Shown here one piece after another: positions 11,240-22,055 of a stretch of DNA of 64,000 nucleotides; the stretch's first letter is position 1, and every line of letters begins with the position of its first letter. Under the pieces are notes generated by a model. That model ran no database searches. It was given only the letters and a program-made list of their open reading frames with translations, and was not told the DNA's origin. The stretch spans positions 5,988,701 to 6,052,700 of the forward strand of contig OX387603.1 in NCBI GenBank assembly GCA_947568835.1, written 5' to 3'. The position numbers and the translations under genes are program-made. Origin of the DNA: Protonemura montana. Taxonomy: Eukaryota; Arthropoda; Insecta; Plecoptera; Nemouridae.

Positions 11240-11507
11240 AATGTCTAGCATATAGGCGACGGCGAGTGTCCGCTCCTTTGCGTGGACCAAAACAAGCACC
11301 CAGTCATGGAATGTCCAGCACAGAGGCGACGGCGAGTGTCCGCTCCTTTGCGGGGAGCGAAACTAGCACCCTGTCACGGAATGTCCAGCATAGAGGCGAC
11401 GGCGAGTGTCCGCTCCTTTGCGTGGACCAAAACAAGCACCCAGTCATGGAATGTCCAGCACAGAGGTGACGGCGAGTGTCCGATCCGTTGTGGGGAGTGA
11501 AACAAGT
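11240..11507 (+). repeat. 70-bp satellite array 1 (about 3.8 copies)
   Basis: Tandem units of 70 bp carry the landmarks GTGTCCGCTCC, AAACAAGCACC, GGAATGTCCAGC and GGCGACGGCGAG. I define this direction as sense. Two units have GGACCA in place of the usual GGAGCG hairpin arm. The left edge (GGTCAAGACAC then TAATGTCT) is shared with array 2. Confidence 0.92.
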
Positions 11508-12085
11508 CGTGGCTTAGGTCTCTTAATCGAATTCAGAAAACAGAGCTGGTTTTCTCAAGATGTTCATTGATAGTGGTCGGTGCCGGCTAAATATATCCTC
11601 CCTTGCTACGGTGTTTTTCTAAGCCATCTTTTATGGAATTCACGAGCCGACTAAAAAATTGCAATACAAATTATAGGCACAGAAAAAAATGCAATGACGC
11701 AAACTCAATCGATCACTTGCCACGATTCACGTGACGTCCGACTTTGCAAATTTCCTTGCGTCTTCTTGAGTGGTAGGCTTATTGAGTGTTTGAATGCGCT
11801 CTCGAGGATGGTGCTACAGACATTTCCAAACTTATGGTGTTGCGAAGAGGTCCAAAATACGTGAATAAACAACACTGGGATTGAGTGGGATTCGTGCTGT
11901 CAAATCGTGGTCTTACCGTAAATTTAACAACAATATTCACAATGTAAGTTGCAGGTTTTGGATAAAATTTGGATCGAACAGCAATTTTTTAGAGATATAT
12001 TTCTTTCTTGGTTAAAAAAATATAGCTAAAGTTTATGATGCTTTTTAGACTCATGTCTACTTGATTTAGCTTTAGCACTAGTTTT

Positions 12086-12395
12086 AACAAAAACTATTTG
12101 AAATGGGTTTTGAATGCTAAGTAAAGGACAACTAAATTTCCCGACGTTTCGTAACATGTACTAGCTACTTCTTCAAGGGTTAGAGCAGTCCTGGTTCCTA
12201 GTTTTCCAGTCCAGTCCAAATTTCTTAGTTCAAGCATCCCAGGAAATTGTTATAATTTTGTGTGGTTCTTTTGTTATCGGAAAACTGTCAGGACTGCTCT
12301 AACCCTTGAAGAAGTAACTAGTACATGTTACGAAACGTCGGGAAATTTAGTTGTCCTTTACTTAGCATTTAAAACCCATTTAAATAGTTTTTGTT
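12086..12395. mobile_element. Palindromic element with 107-bp arms and hammerhead-like motif
   Basis: Left arm 12086-12193 and right arm 12289-12395 are reverse complements with only two substitutions and one indel. The arms contain, on the plus strand at 12300-12343, ccttgaagaagtaac, a short loop, gttacgaaacgtc. This is the layout of a CTGATGA-hairpin-GAAAC core, here degenerate. The central 95 bp is unique. An exact 15-base direct repeat (tatagctaaagttta) lies at 12021-12035 and 12399-12413. Confidence 0.85.
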
Positions 12396-12413
12396 AGGTA
12401 TAGCTAAAGTTTA

Positions 12414-15400
12414 ATTATCTTTCCGTGAATTTCAAGTTGTGCTGTAATTCACACGATTTTTACAACAAATTACTCTTTGTAATGCAGCAAAGATTATGTA
12501 GCAACGCAACTCAATCGATGCCGTCCGATCTCTGTTTTTCTCCTCCCGATAAAGAATAACTTTTATGATATTATTCAAGATATTCATGATCTTAATCTTA
12601 ATCTTTATCCAGGGCTAGTTACATGATCTGCCTGGTGATAAGAGACGTTAAAAAAGATTCGGCCAAACTTGTATCCAACGAGCAGAAATACACATAAGCA
12701 CATTTGTAAGTTAAGCATACAGATATTTTACTGTTTTTTTTTACACCAGTCTCAGGTAATAACTAAAGTTTTTTTTTAAACAAAAAGAAAATACTGCATC
12801 AACGCCACAATAAATATCTCTCAAATCCCTAACTCAAATCACTCATATAGACTACGAATGCAGCGAGTATACTGCTAGAATTCTGATTGTATTCAAAATA
12901 TGCAAGATATTCCTATACATATTCCAGATACAAATCTTAAGTTTTATAAAACAATTATATAATCCACTTCAAGATAAACCGAATTGAATAATATTTACCC
13001 AATCTTGTAAACGCAATGCATTGGCATGCATACTTTAGCATATGAGAACTGCCATACATAGACCATCATCTAACAATCTAGCACCTTGTATGACCGATGA
13101 AAGAAATAAAGAAATCAATTAGCAAACAATGCAATTAATTGTGCGAAACAATTGGAACATGACAGAGCACGCAATCGGGTACTGCTATTATGATATACAT
13201 TCTGTTTACACGACCCAGGTAGCGTAATCGCAAGAGCTCGTTTTGTTTTCCCCATCTTTGTGGTGATTGCAATTCCGACTGGCAGGTACAATGTTCACAA
13301 GTGTAATAGATGTCCAGCGCAACTAACCTATAGCAATGTACAGTTATGTCATCTAGTGTTTTTACTCAAGAAGCTGAGAGCGAGTTGTCAAATGGGATTA
13401 TGTAATTCATTATCTGTCGCTAGCTCGGAAGTCTCTCAAACAACTTATTATTATTTTATAAGAGTGACCTAGAGTGAGTCTTTAACACTGTAAATGAGAG
13501 TATGCCAATTTTGAGCACGTAGGGCGTGTTTTTACTTTTCTTTGCCTGGTGTTAGTTTGCTGCACTAAAGTAAATAAAATATTGATATGGGACACAAAAG
13601 AAGATAAATATTATTTTAGACAGTGTGGAATGGAATGTGTAGGCTTGTGTAGGCATGCACAAACCCACTCTTCTTGTTGTTACACGCTCGCCATTTCACC
13701 ACTAGAAGAATTGCTATGAAAATATCATTAAAAGTCTTGAGAATTCTAGGGAGATAATACATTAATCTTCCTGTGGTACCATTTTCTTGTCGGCGAAAAA
13801 AGATTTCAATGACAACAGTAGAATGTATCCACAAATCATAAACACATTTGTTGCAAGAATAACCGTGAGTCAGTATCACATCAACAAATGAAAATATAAA
13901 CTAGTGATTTTTAGATTTTCTTAGAAAATTGATATGTGTGGATTCGATTTAGAACGCAGATTCTAACCGATGTTCCATTACAGTTTTTGTTTAATAACTG
14001 CATAGGTTTAACAAGGTGTTTGGTTATTGAGTTTGAGGCGAAAGGCTTGGATCAAGAAAAAATATATTTTCCTCACTATACTGATTACAGAAGCAATGAC
14101 ATCCACTCGGCAATGGCTGCCAACTGCACCTTCATATTTGCACTCCAAGCGAAAATGTGCGCCATGTTGATTCGTCACCAGAGGAGAGTGGCAGTCAATA
14201 TTTAGGGGTTTCAGACCATTACGCGTATAGAACATATATTTTCATAACACAATAAAAATTAAAAAAACAAACAAAGTTTTGGCCGGGAACAAACTCTTGT
14301 TTCTGGAAGATGAATGGTTATTGTTCTGTAAGTCACTGTTTGGGGCTCATTTTGGTTGTTTTAGAAACAACAAGTGTTTCTATATTTGATATGCTACCAA
14401 AGAGACGTTTTTTGGAGTCAGGAAATGGTATTCCTACATCTAATTTTCTTTTAATTCGAAACATTTTGGTGGGTTATTTTTGACCAAGGATAGCCAAAAA
14501 CACGTCGGTCAACGTAAGGTCAATTTATCTTTATGCTTAAAGAAACAAATAAGAATAGCAAAAACCTTATCACCAAGTAAATCAGTCTTTGCCCTCCAAA
14601 AGTAAATCACTGAACGAAGCTTGAGGATATAAGATGCAAATACCAATCTCAAATACCTAACAATGGGTGCTGCTCTCATGGTTCAAATGGGGCGGGATAT
14701 CATCGCGTCTTTGCAGAGGGCATGTCACGACTGCCAAAATATGCGTTGCTAACTCTAGGCTTAGAATTTGGGAATTTGTCAGAAAAACTAGAAAATAGAA
14801 AATGGCCAAAGAATAGTTCGCTACGGAAAAGAACAAAAAGAAACACTCTCTACAACCCAGTAAAGTCAAAGGAGGGCCGATATTAAAAACAGGTACTTTT
14901 CGGATTAAACTCTAGATCATTTGAACTGGAATAAAGTGACTGTGATAAAATTGCCTATTGCGTCACAACGCCCAGAGTTATGGTGATACGTCATGGCTAT
15001 GACGGCAACGATGACGGTGTTGCACATTAACACCGTATTCCATGGAGTCTATTGTCATTTAATCGGGGACTCCCACTGTAGCCAGCAAAACATGTCAGAT
15101 GCCACGTTTTAGCAATTATATACCACTGGCATTTGCATGGCCTTCAATTTTCGCGTTGAGAATACGCTGAGAGTGGGTCGGAACACGCGTGTGACAAGAA
15201 AGTACCTTTAAATGTTTTTACTTTTTACGTATTTAATGAATACATTTTAGTTTCTACGCTCGCTCGTCTAAAGCATTTAGGATATTTTTCGAAAAATGTT
15301 TGTTTATTTGTTTATAAAGTAGATAACTTGCAGTTAGCAACCAATTCAAGTGATTTTTAAATTGACTGAAGTTAAGTTCCTTCCTTTAATTTTCCTTCGA

Positions 15401-16982
15401 TCCACTGGGCTCGGATATTTCAAATTGAAGGTTAAAATTGATGTGCTTTTCATTTGCTCTCTCCTGCATTCTAGTTGTAGACATGGCGAGCTAACAGCTT
15501 GGTGTGGAAAGAATTTACAGGCCTAGCCTATGAGAGAAAATCAATTTATTTAAAAATCGACAGCTATCCAAAGATATGGTTGACCATTAAGGTCGAGCTT
15601 ACTGATCTATACTTTAATACAATTTGTTATTAATAATATTTATGATTATGGTTATGGTAGTTATGAAGTGTTGTTGTCTGAGGATAGAAAAAAAATACAA
15701 AAATGTTCTTTACTCTGCTTATGCAGGTTACTGTCCATGTTTTTTTCCTCGTTTAATTCAATGGTATGGTAAGATGGGTGAAGCAAGCGAAGAAAAGACT
15801 CAATATGACTACACGGGAAAAACACAATTTGTTGTTTTTATGTCTGGTCGCTTTTACCGGCCAAACAATTTTATCGATTTGAACGAAGCCCAGAGTTGTT
15901 ACGGTTTTTTCTTTTATTAAGAGAATTTACGGTTTTGTTTTAAATCGAGATTTTCATAAAAATATCCAGACACATTGGTAGGTGGGAATTTGCAGATTTA
16001 GTATACTTGGCAAAAGTTTTGCGCTACGAAAAGGAACATGAACATGATTTTTTCTTTCCTAAGAAAAATTAAGTTTTAAAGAGTAAAAGAAAAAACTCGG
16101 GTCAAATTCACTGTTCCTTTGTACTAACCATTACCCCGCAAGTGTCAATCACGGCTTACTGTAATAGATTGAATCATGAGCCAATGAGAGTAAAGTCTGA
16201 CTGCGGTAAGCAAATTCCTCTTCTCATCTGGCATCGAACTCTCTCCTGACAGTCGACGTGTATGCAGACCTTTCACGTGCATATGAACACAACGTGCTGC
16301 ACCATGGCAACCAGGTTGTTATTATCGTTTAATTGACGGTTAAACGTTACCATAGCCACGATGAATCTCAAAATCACTCTGATAGGCGGTTACATTTAAG
16401 AGAATGTTCACTTGTCTGGGTTTAATTCTGCCGAAAGATATTAGACAATGCCTCGACAAATTTCTGGTACATTTCAGCGCATGTAAGCTTGCACTCTATT
16501 ATAGTCAAACACTAGCATAGTCAAACGTGTCTCAGTGTAAAAATAAAAGACCGACAATTATCGATATTATGTTTGGACGCAGAGCGGCATAAAAGTAAGT
16601 ATATTTAAATAGAAAGATTAAAAAAAAATTGGGCTGAACACAAAACAAAAATCGGCAACGAAGAAAACAAACATGTCAAACAGCACGCTTCCGAACTCTA
16701 TTCGCTAGATTTCGTAAATTAACTTATTCATAATTTATAGCGCGTTGTTGTTATGTAAGACAAAATCTAGAAAAAACAACACACTTTCTTTGCTTGACCA
16801 ATGAAGCAGTTCAATTAATGACGTAAGACTCGGATATCCAGTCAAAGATCTCATATTTGTCCGATTCTAAGCATGGCTGAGATGTCTGAGTCCGGCAGCA
16901 ATCCATGAGATAGCTGTCCATGATGGCAGATGGAAGCCCGTTGGCCAATAACTGTCCCTACAGAGGAGTGTGAACCGTCACC
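12414..16982. other. Intergenic, no gene seen
   Basis: Only dispersed repeat R copy b (15780-15890) is recognisable. The remaining open frames are short and lack splice or domain support. Confidence 0.45.
15780..15890 (+). repeat. Dispersed repeat R, copy b
   Basis: This copy has gcgaagaaaagactcaatat, gactacacggg, and taccggccaaacaattttat followed by cgatttgaacgaag, in the same order as in copy c. An open frame of 98 codons across this repeat is not considered a gene. Confidence 0.5.
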
Positions 16983-17430
16983 TCCGTCGCCTCTGTGTTG
17001 GACATTTCGTGACAGGGTGCTTGTTTCGCTCCACGCAAAGGAGCGGACACTCGCCGTCGCCTCTGTGCTGGACATTCCGTGACAGGGTGCTTGTTTCGCT
17101 CCACGCAAAGGAGCGGACACTCGCCGTCGCTTCTGTGCTGGACATTTCGTGACAGGGTGCTTGTTTCGCTCCACGCAAAGGAGCGGACACTCGCCGTCGC
17201 TTCTGTGCTGGACATTCCGTGACAGGGTACTTGTTTCGCTCCACGTAAAGGAGCGGACACTCGCCGTCGCTTCTGTGCTGGACATTTCGTGACAGGGTGC
17301 TTGTTTCGCTCTACGCAAGGGAGCAGACACTCGCCGTCGCTTCTGTGCTGGACATTCCGTGACAGGGTGCTTGTTTCGCTCCACGCAAAGGAGCGGACAC
17401 TCACCGTCGCCTATGTTTTAGACATTATGT
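16983..17430 (-). repeat. 70-bp satellite array 2 (about 6.4 copies)
   Basis: This is the largest array of the standard unit. The landmark gacatt(c/t)cgtgac recurs at 17001, 17071, 17141, 17211, 17281 and 17351, exactly 70 bp apart. The sense strand has no stop codons, so long open frames cross it; these are not genes. The right edge repeats the AAGGTCAAGACAC edge of array 1 in inverse orientation. Confidence 0.95.
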
Positions 17431-17604
17431 GTCTTGACCTTTGGAGCAAATAAATATAGGTTTTCTCTTGCAAAATAAAGAAGATCTTCTTGCACATATC
17501 TGCCTTCTCTCTAACTGACCTGGGATCTGCCACGTTTTTGAAAGCAATTACTCGTTTTTCTTTGTTTTCTTGATGGTTTTCTTCTCGTTCTTCTCGGTAT
17601 TTTT

Positions 17605-17670
17605 TTGCAGCTCTTACGTCTTATTTAACCGAGAATCAATTTTAAAACATTTCTTTACTAAATTTTGAAA
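17605..17670 (+). repeat. Dispersed repeat R2, copy a
   Basis: This stretch has cttatttaaccgagaatcaa then aaaacatttctttac, matched at 25908-25950. Weaker similarity (cttgacgctcaa) goes on to about 17790. Confidence 0.5.
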
Positions 17671-18601
17671 AATCGAACTATTTCAATTTGTGGCACTCTT
17701 AACAAAGGGTCTTCAAATATGTCTTTAATCCCAGCTTTGGATTGAAGAAATGTAAACACTAAACGAAATTCTTGACGCTCAATCTTCAACACAAAAACTT
17801 ATTCGCGACGCTAATTTCCAAAACTTGTTTTCATGAGTCTAACAGCCTTTCATTTGACGATTTCTAATGACTGTCATATAAGTCAGACGCTACACCAGCA
17901 AAGAGTGTCGGCACACGCAAACTCAAGTAGTTGTCGATACAGGGTTTACATTCGTGTTGGTTCTTTCACTAGCGTAACTTGGACAACGTCTCATTAAATT
18001 AAGGATAATTTAGGGTCACTTTTTTGGTAATACAACTAATACATATTTTACAGTCCATATGACGGTCAATATTCAGCCTAGATATATGTACGATTGAACA
18101 CTGTCAAGGTTGCTTCTTGAGCAAAAAAGACATTTGCAACATCAACATGTAGAGCATTTTATGACAGGCTACATTTACTGATCATCGAGACATTTTTTTT
18201 TCCTTTTTTTGTGGCCTGAAATTTGCAAATTACTTACAAAGCAAGTGCCATTCAGTCAAAGCGATATTACTGCTCCAATTACCGTGCAATTTCATCCAGT
18301 CTTTCAATTGCTTTTCAATTCAGGATCACATTAAAATTATTCTGCTTCATTCTCTATTCGCTATATAAAGTCTATAGTTCGAGACTCTACGACCTCCAGG
18401 GTGGAAATAATTCATGGGTAAAGATGCATTTGATGATTGATTTGAGGTTGGCGATGCAAATTTGTTAATATTCATGCTTTGCAGACCTGACTTCATAAAT
18501 AAACAGCTTCGTTATAGTTGATAAGACTTTAGCAAGTAGAGGGTATGGTATACCAATCAGTCTCGGATGGCGGTCAGGACAAGAGCTGGACGATGCTAAT
18601 T

Positions 18602-18825
18602 AGTGGTGTTTAACCGTTTAACGAAGCACTGTTTTGACAACGGATCCTGCGGCACTGGTCTAGTGGCGTCGGCAAATGACTGGATGAAGACCGCCAATTG
18701 GACCATCTGCTTCACGTCCCTTCCGAAGAACAGTCCAACTTGAAGAGCAGGATTCCTCCACAAATCCATGCTATCATAAGCACAGTGTTGCTTTACTTCG
18801 GTGACCGTGAGAAAACCTGTGTCCA
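18602..18825 (-). mobile_element. 5S rRNA-derived SINE, copy 1 (internally deleted)
   Basis: On the minus strand a 5S-like head (ggtcaccgaagtaaagcaac) runs straight into the middle of the body (catggatttgtggaggaatc) and the tail. The C-box part of 5S (GGGTGACC) is deleted. The tail landmark gtgccgcagg and the end gtttaaacaccac-like sequence remain. Confidence 0.75.
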
Positions 18826-18875
18826 ACAAGAATGAGGACAACGTTAAGGTGTAAAGGTGGTTTCTATCAAAAGGG

Positions 18876-19160
18876 CTACAGGTCTTGGTGGAGTGATATT
18901 TTTTCTGGGCCAGTTTTGACGACTTCTCGACGCATTTGCTTTAGTTGGGAAGCTTTTGGCGACGCTTGTACGCCTTCGAACGAACGCGGTTTTTCTAGCG
19001 CATCGGCACTTTTCTCTTCGGACGCTCTTGTCTGGGTTTCATGGACGACCTTTGCCCTGAGGAACGACCGACGCATTTCATATAGCGACGCAGTGGCGAC
19101 ACTACCACTACGTGATTCTAATTTGTGATTTTTGTGTTTTTGTTTTTTTTTTAATCTCAA
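18876..19160 (-). CDS. Hypothetical exon-like open frame, no family recognised
   Basis: The region 18900-19120 is richer in G+C and CpG than its flanks. The minus strand is open for 94 codons, giving a charged soluble peptide (for example VVHETQTRASEEKSADALEK and KASQLKQMRREVVKTG) ending at a stop. The plus strand is open too, so coding is not proven. A possible acceptor (acaaattag) sits before the charged part. It abuts the 5S-derived SINE copy at 18602-18825. Confidence 0.2.
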   Translation of the reverse strand: MRLKKKQKHKNHKLESRSGSVATASLYEMRRSFLRAKVVHETQTRASEEKSADALEKPRSFEGVQASPKASQLKQMRREVVKTGPEKISLHQDL

Positions 19161-19604
19161 ACTGGAAAAACTTTGACTAATCTAACCGTGAAATTAGGGT
19201 ACTCACTCCAAGAGTGCGCATTTTATGTACGGTATGTTTTGCACCCAATTTATTTATAAATTATGTAGATAAATTCACTTTTTTTTTTCAGTAAGAGATA
19301 CCAATAACTGAATTAAAAATAATTACACTCATTGTTTCTAATTATTCTGTGCATTCCGCTGTGGCCCAGCATAAAAATTCCTAGATAGAAATAATAAAGC
19401 AATTATAAAAAAAGAATCGTATAATGTGCCAAGCTGTGTTGGCATGTTTTAACAATTATCACCATCACCAAGGCTATGGCCATCATATGGTTGAAATCGT
19501 TAATCGTTCATTTGCAGAGTTTAAGTTTCACCCATTAATTTCATTTCATTTCACTTCATATCGCACATTTAGGAGTAAATTTACAATTTAAATTTGTTAT
19601 TTGC

Positions 19605-19668
19605 TAACCCCTGCAACCCTTGCAACCCTTGCAACTCCTGCAACCCTTGCAACCTCTGCAAACCTGGA
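19605..19668 (+). repeat. 10-bp minisatellite, about six copies
   Basis: Imperfect tandem copies of the unit ttgcaaccct with small variations (gcaactcctg, aacctctgca). Confidence 0.85.
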
Positions 19669-19885
19669 AACACGTCTGTGATTGGCTGATTGCCTTTAAG
19701 CTCCGAGGTTAGGCTTACACTCTCCTCTGTGGTTCCGGTCCCAGAAGAGTAAATCATTTTCTCAACTGTTTATATTGAGTATTATTACAATATTGTCAGT
19801 TATGCATTATATGTGTAATAGGTATGTAATTTTAATATTTTAACCATGACTGTCTCATATCAAAACCTGATCTCTGGACAATAAA

Positions 19886-19888
19886 ATA

Positions 19889-19920
<32 letters not shown>

Positions 19921-20275
19921 GATAATTCAACCTCTTGCACAATGGTGTAACCGTGGTGTAACATGACTTCAGGATATGAAAAGCTGATAGAGAACGACTG
20001 ATGATGTGGATAAACTCGGTGCCTATTCTTGTCGGAGAGCACCAAGGGTTAGCCAAAGGGTTAACTTTATTTCTTTGTAATATATTTGTTATGTATGTGT
20101 TTGTATTGTAAAACTCAAACAACTAGATTCTTCCACAAAACCAAACTGCCGAGAGAAAATTGAAGGAGCAAGGAATAGTGAAGTGGTAGTACTAACTTCA
20201 ATCCCTCTTACTTCTCTGCAAAACAGAAGCCCCAACTTTGATGATAACCCATTTAAAACCTGACCTAGGGCAAGG
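19886..20275 (-). mobile_element. 5S rRNA-derived SINE, copy 2 (old, with TTA-repeat tail)
   Basis: The body landmarks (cggtgcctattcttgtcggagagcaccaaggg and the stretch before gatgataacccatttaaaacctgac) align with the well-kept copy at 36718-37152. The 5S head is badly decayed. The element ends in the (TTA)n run at 19890-19918. Confidence 0.6.
19890..19918 (+). repeat. (TTA)n microsatellite
   Basis: About nine TTA triplets, forming the tail of SINE copy 2. Confidence 0.95.
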
Positions 20276-20316
20276 TCGCTTATGGTTTATGGACTGATGT
20301 AAAAAATGTATAACAA

Positions 20317-20660
20317 CTAAGTTTTTAAATGCTAAGTAAAGATTAAAAAAAAAACGCATGGCGTCTCGCAACACACACTTTTTTTCACAATCTAATTGGT
20401 ATAATTAGTAAAATAGCGCCCATTTTCGTGGTCATTTCATATCGGAAACCTTAAATAAGTTGGTTCCTTGAATTTATTGACATTGGTTGTTTGGATTATG
20501 GGTGCCTAGACAAGGCTACTGTTTAGATTTGTGTGGTTTATTTGATATCAGAGAATAGCCACAGCTTCTTACACCCGTGATGAAGTAACAGGCAAATGTT
20601 ACAATATGTCGGGAAAATTAGTTTACAAAATTAGCATTCAAACCCCAATTTTAACTTTTG
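20317..20660. mobile_element. Decayed relative of the 12.1-kb palindromic element
   Basis: The right part (20568-20655: gtgatgaagtaacaggcaaa, then tgttacaatatgtcggg and ttagcattcaaacccc) aligns with the right arm of the 12.1-kb element. The left part keeps tttaaatgctaagtaaag. It retains TGATGAAG but has lost GAAAC, the reverse of the other copy. Confidence 0.65.
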
Positions 20661-21671
20661 TAAAGCTACACAACCGGTGTTTGCAACTTGTCTAAGCCTT
20701 GATCTTCATTTTAAAGTACCAGATATAGAAGTAGTATAATATAGAATGAGATTAAATTCTGTTTTTACTTCATTTAGCATGAGCATTAAGTTCATTTTGA
20801 TATCTCTTTCTCTGTTCATTTGGTTTCACCTCTTTCTCGTCTAAGAAAATTAAGATTTTAGCCAAATTTTGTTCAGCATGCAAGGATTGGAAACTGATTC
20901 TCCAGTCTTGTATATCATCATACTGGGCCTCTTTGAGTGCGACAGTCAGAAATTACTTGGCTATTAAATATGTGGTAAAGAATGTGATAGGCATTCATTT
21001 CTAGCGTAAAAACTAGCATGAAAACTAGCGTGAAAATGGCAAAAAAAAAATGGGAAAACAGTTTTAAATGGAAAAAAAACTACAGTGTGCAGACATGAGA
21101 ATCTACAATTTTCAGGAACGGTGAATCTCTATACGCTCAACGCACTTGACAATTGTTGTATCGTTGTGTTTAGTAGGTACACAGCATTTTTCAAAAATTT
21201 AGATTTTGGAGAAAATATAAAAAGTGTTTACAACGTTTGGGCTAATCGTTTGCAAAGACGCAGCAGATCATATCAAAATATCTAGAAATGAAATTCCATA
21301 CTAATTTACCCTTTCTATTGTGATCCAAATTGAAAAGCGGAAGATATAATTTTTTTCCGGACATTAAAATAGTTTTTCTCTTTTGAAAACAATTTTGTCA
21401 GTACATGCAATCCGTTCAATGTCTGGTGAAGCGAGGTCCGGATAAGGCCACCACATCGTGATCTAAATATTTAGTTATGTATTTGGAATACGTGATTAAC
21501 ATGATGAACTGTCACCTCCATACCCAGACATGTAATGACAGTAATCACAAGTTTACAAACTGTGATCGAAATTATTTAAAAAAGGTAAGGTATCAGCCGG
21601 TGACTTACACTTCATACCCCAAAGGAATAGATCCTGCTAAAGGACTTGTCAGTTTTGCACCATATGTTTTG
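20661..21671. other. Intergenic, nothing recognised
   Basis: AT-rich sequence between the decayed palindromic element and SINE copy 3; no motif or frame could be supported. Confidence 0.45.
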
Positions 21672-22055
21672 GTGTAGTGGAAACGCCGGTTCTTGTGAGA
21701 TCACCTTGGTTGAGCAACACCGCGCCAGGTCAGGTACTGGATGGGTGACCATCACGATTATGGCCAGTTATGTTCGCGAAAGAGGATGGGAGGGATAAAA
21801 TGTAGTACTAATTAATTCGTTTTGCTTATTTATCTTAAGGAAACATGGAATTTTGGAGAATCCTGTTGTTGGAATTGTACCACCCATTGGAAGGGACGTG
21901 AAGCCAATAGTGCACTTGGTGCTCTTTGGCAGGAATAGTCTATGTGGGGGTACTAGTGTTCAGGCTCACCATCATCACCCACTTTACTAACCATGGTTCA
22001 TGCATAGGGTCTGTTGTCAAACAGTGCTTCGTTAAACACAACAAATCAACCAATA
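21672..22055 (+). mobile_element. 5S rRNA-derived SINE, copy 3
   Basis: The head reads cgccggttcttgtgagatca, then ttgagcaacac and tactggatgggtgaccatca, matching the A-box and C-box regions of 5S rRNA in order and spacing. The body and the tail (gtcaaacagtgcttcgttaa) follow. Confidence 0.85.

Noticed and set aside
16851-17404. Open frames of 177 and 148 codons on the minus strand
   Set aside because: They are read-through of the 70-bp satellite, whose sense strand lacks stop codons. The same peptides appear at every other array.
11240-17430. CRISPR array
   Set aside because: The arrays are head-to-tail repeats without unique spacers, and the genome is eukaryotic.
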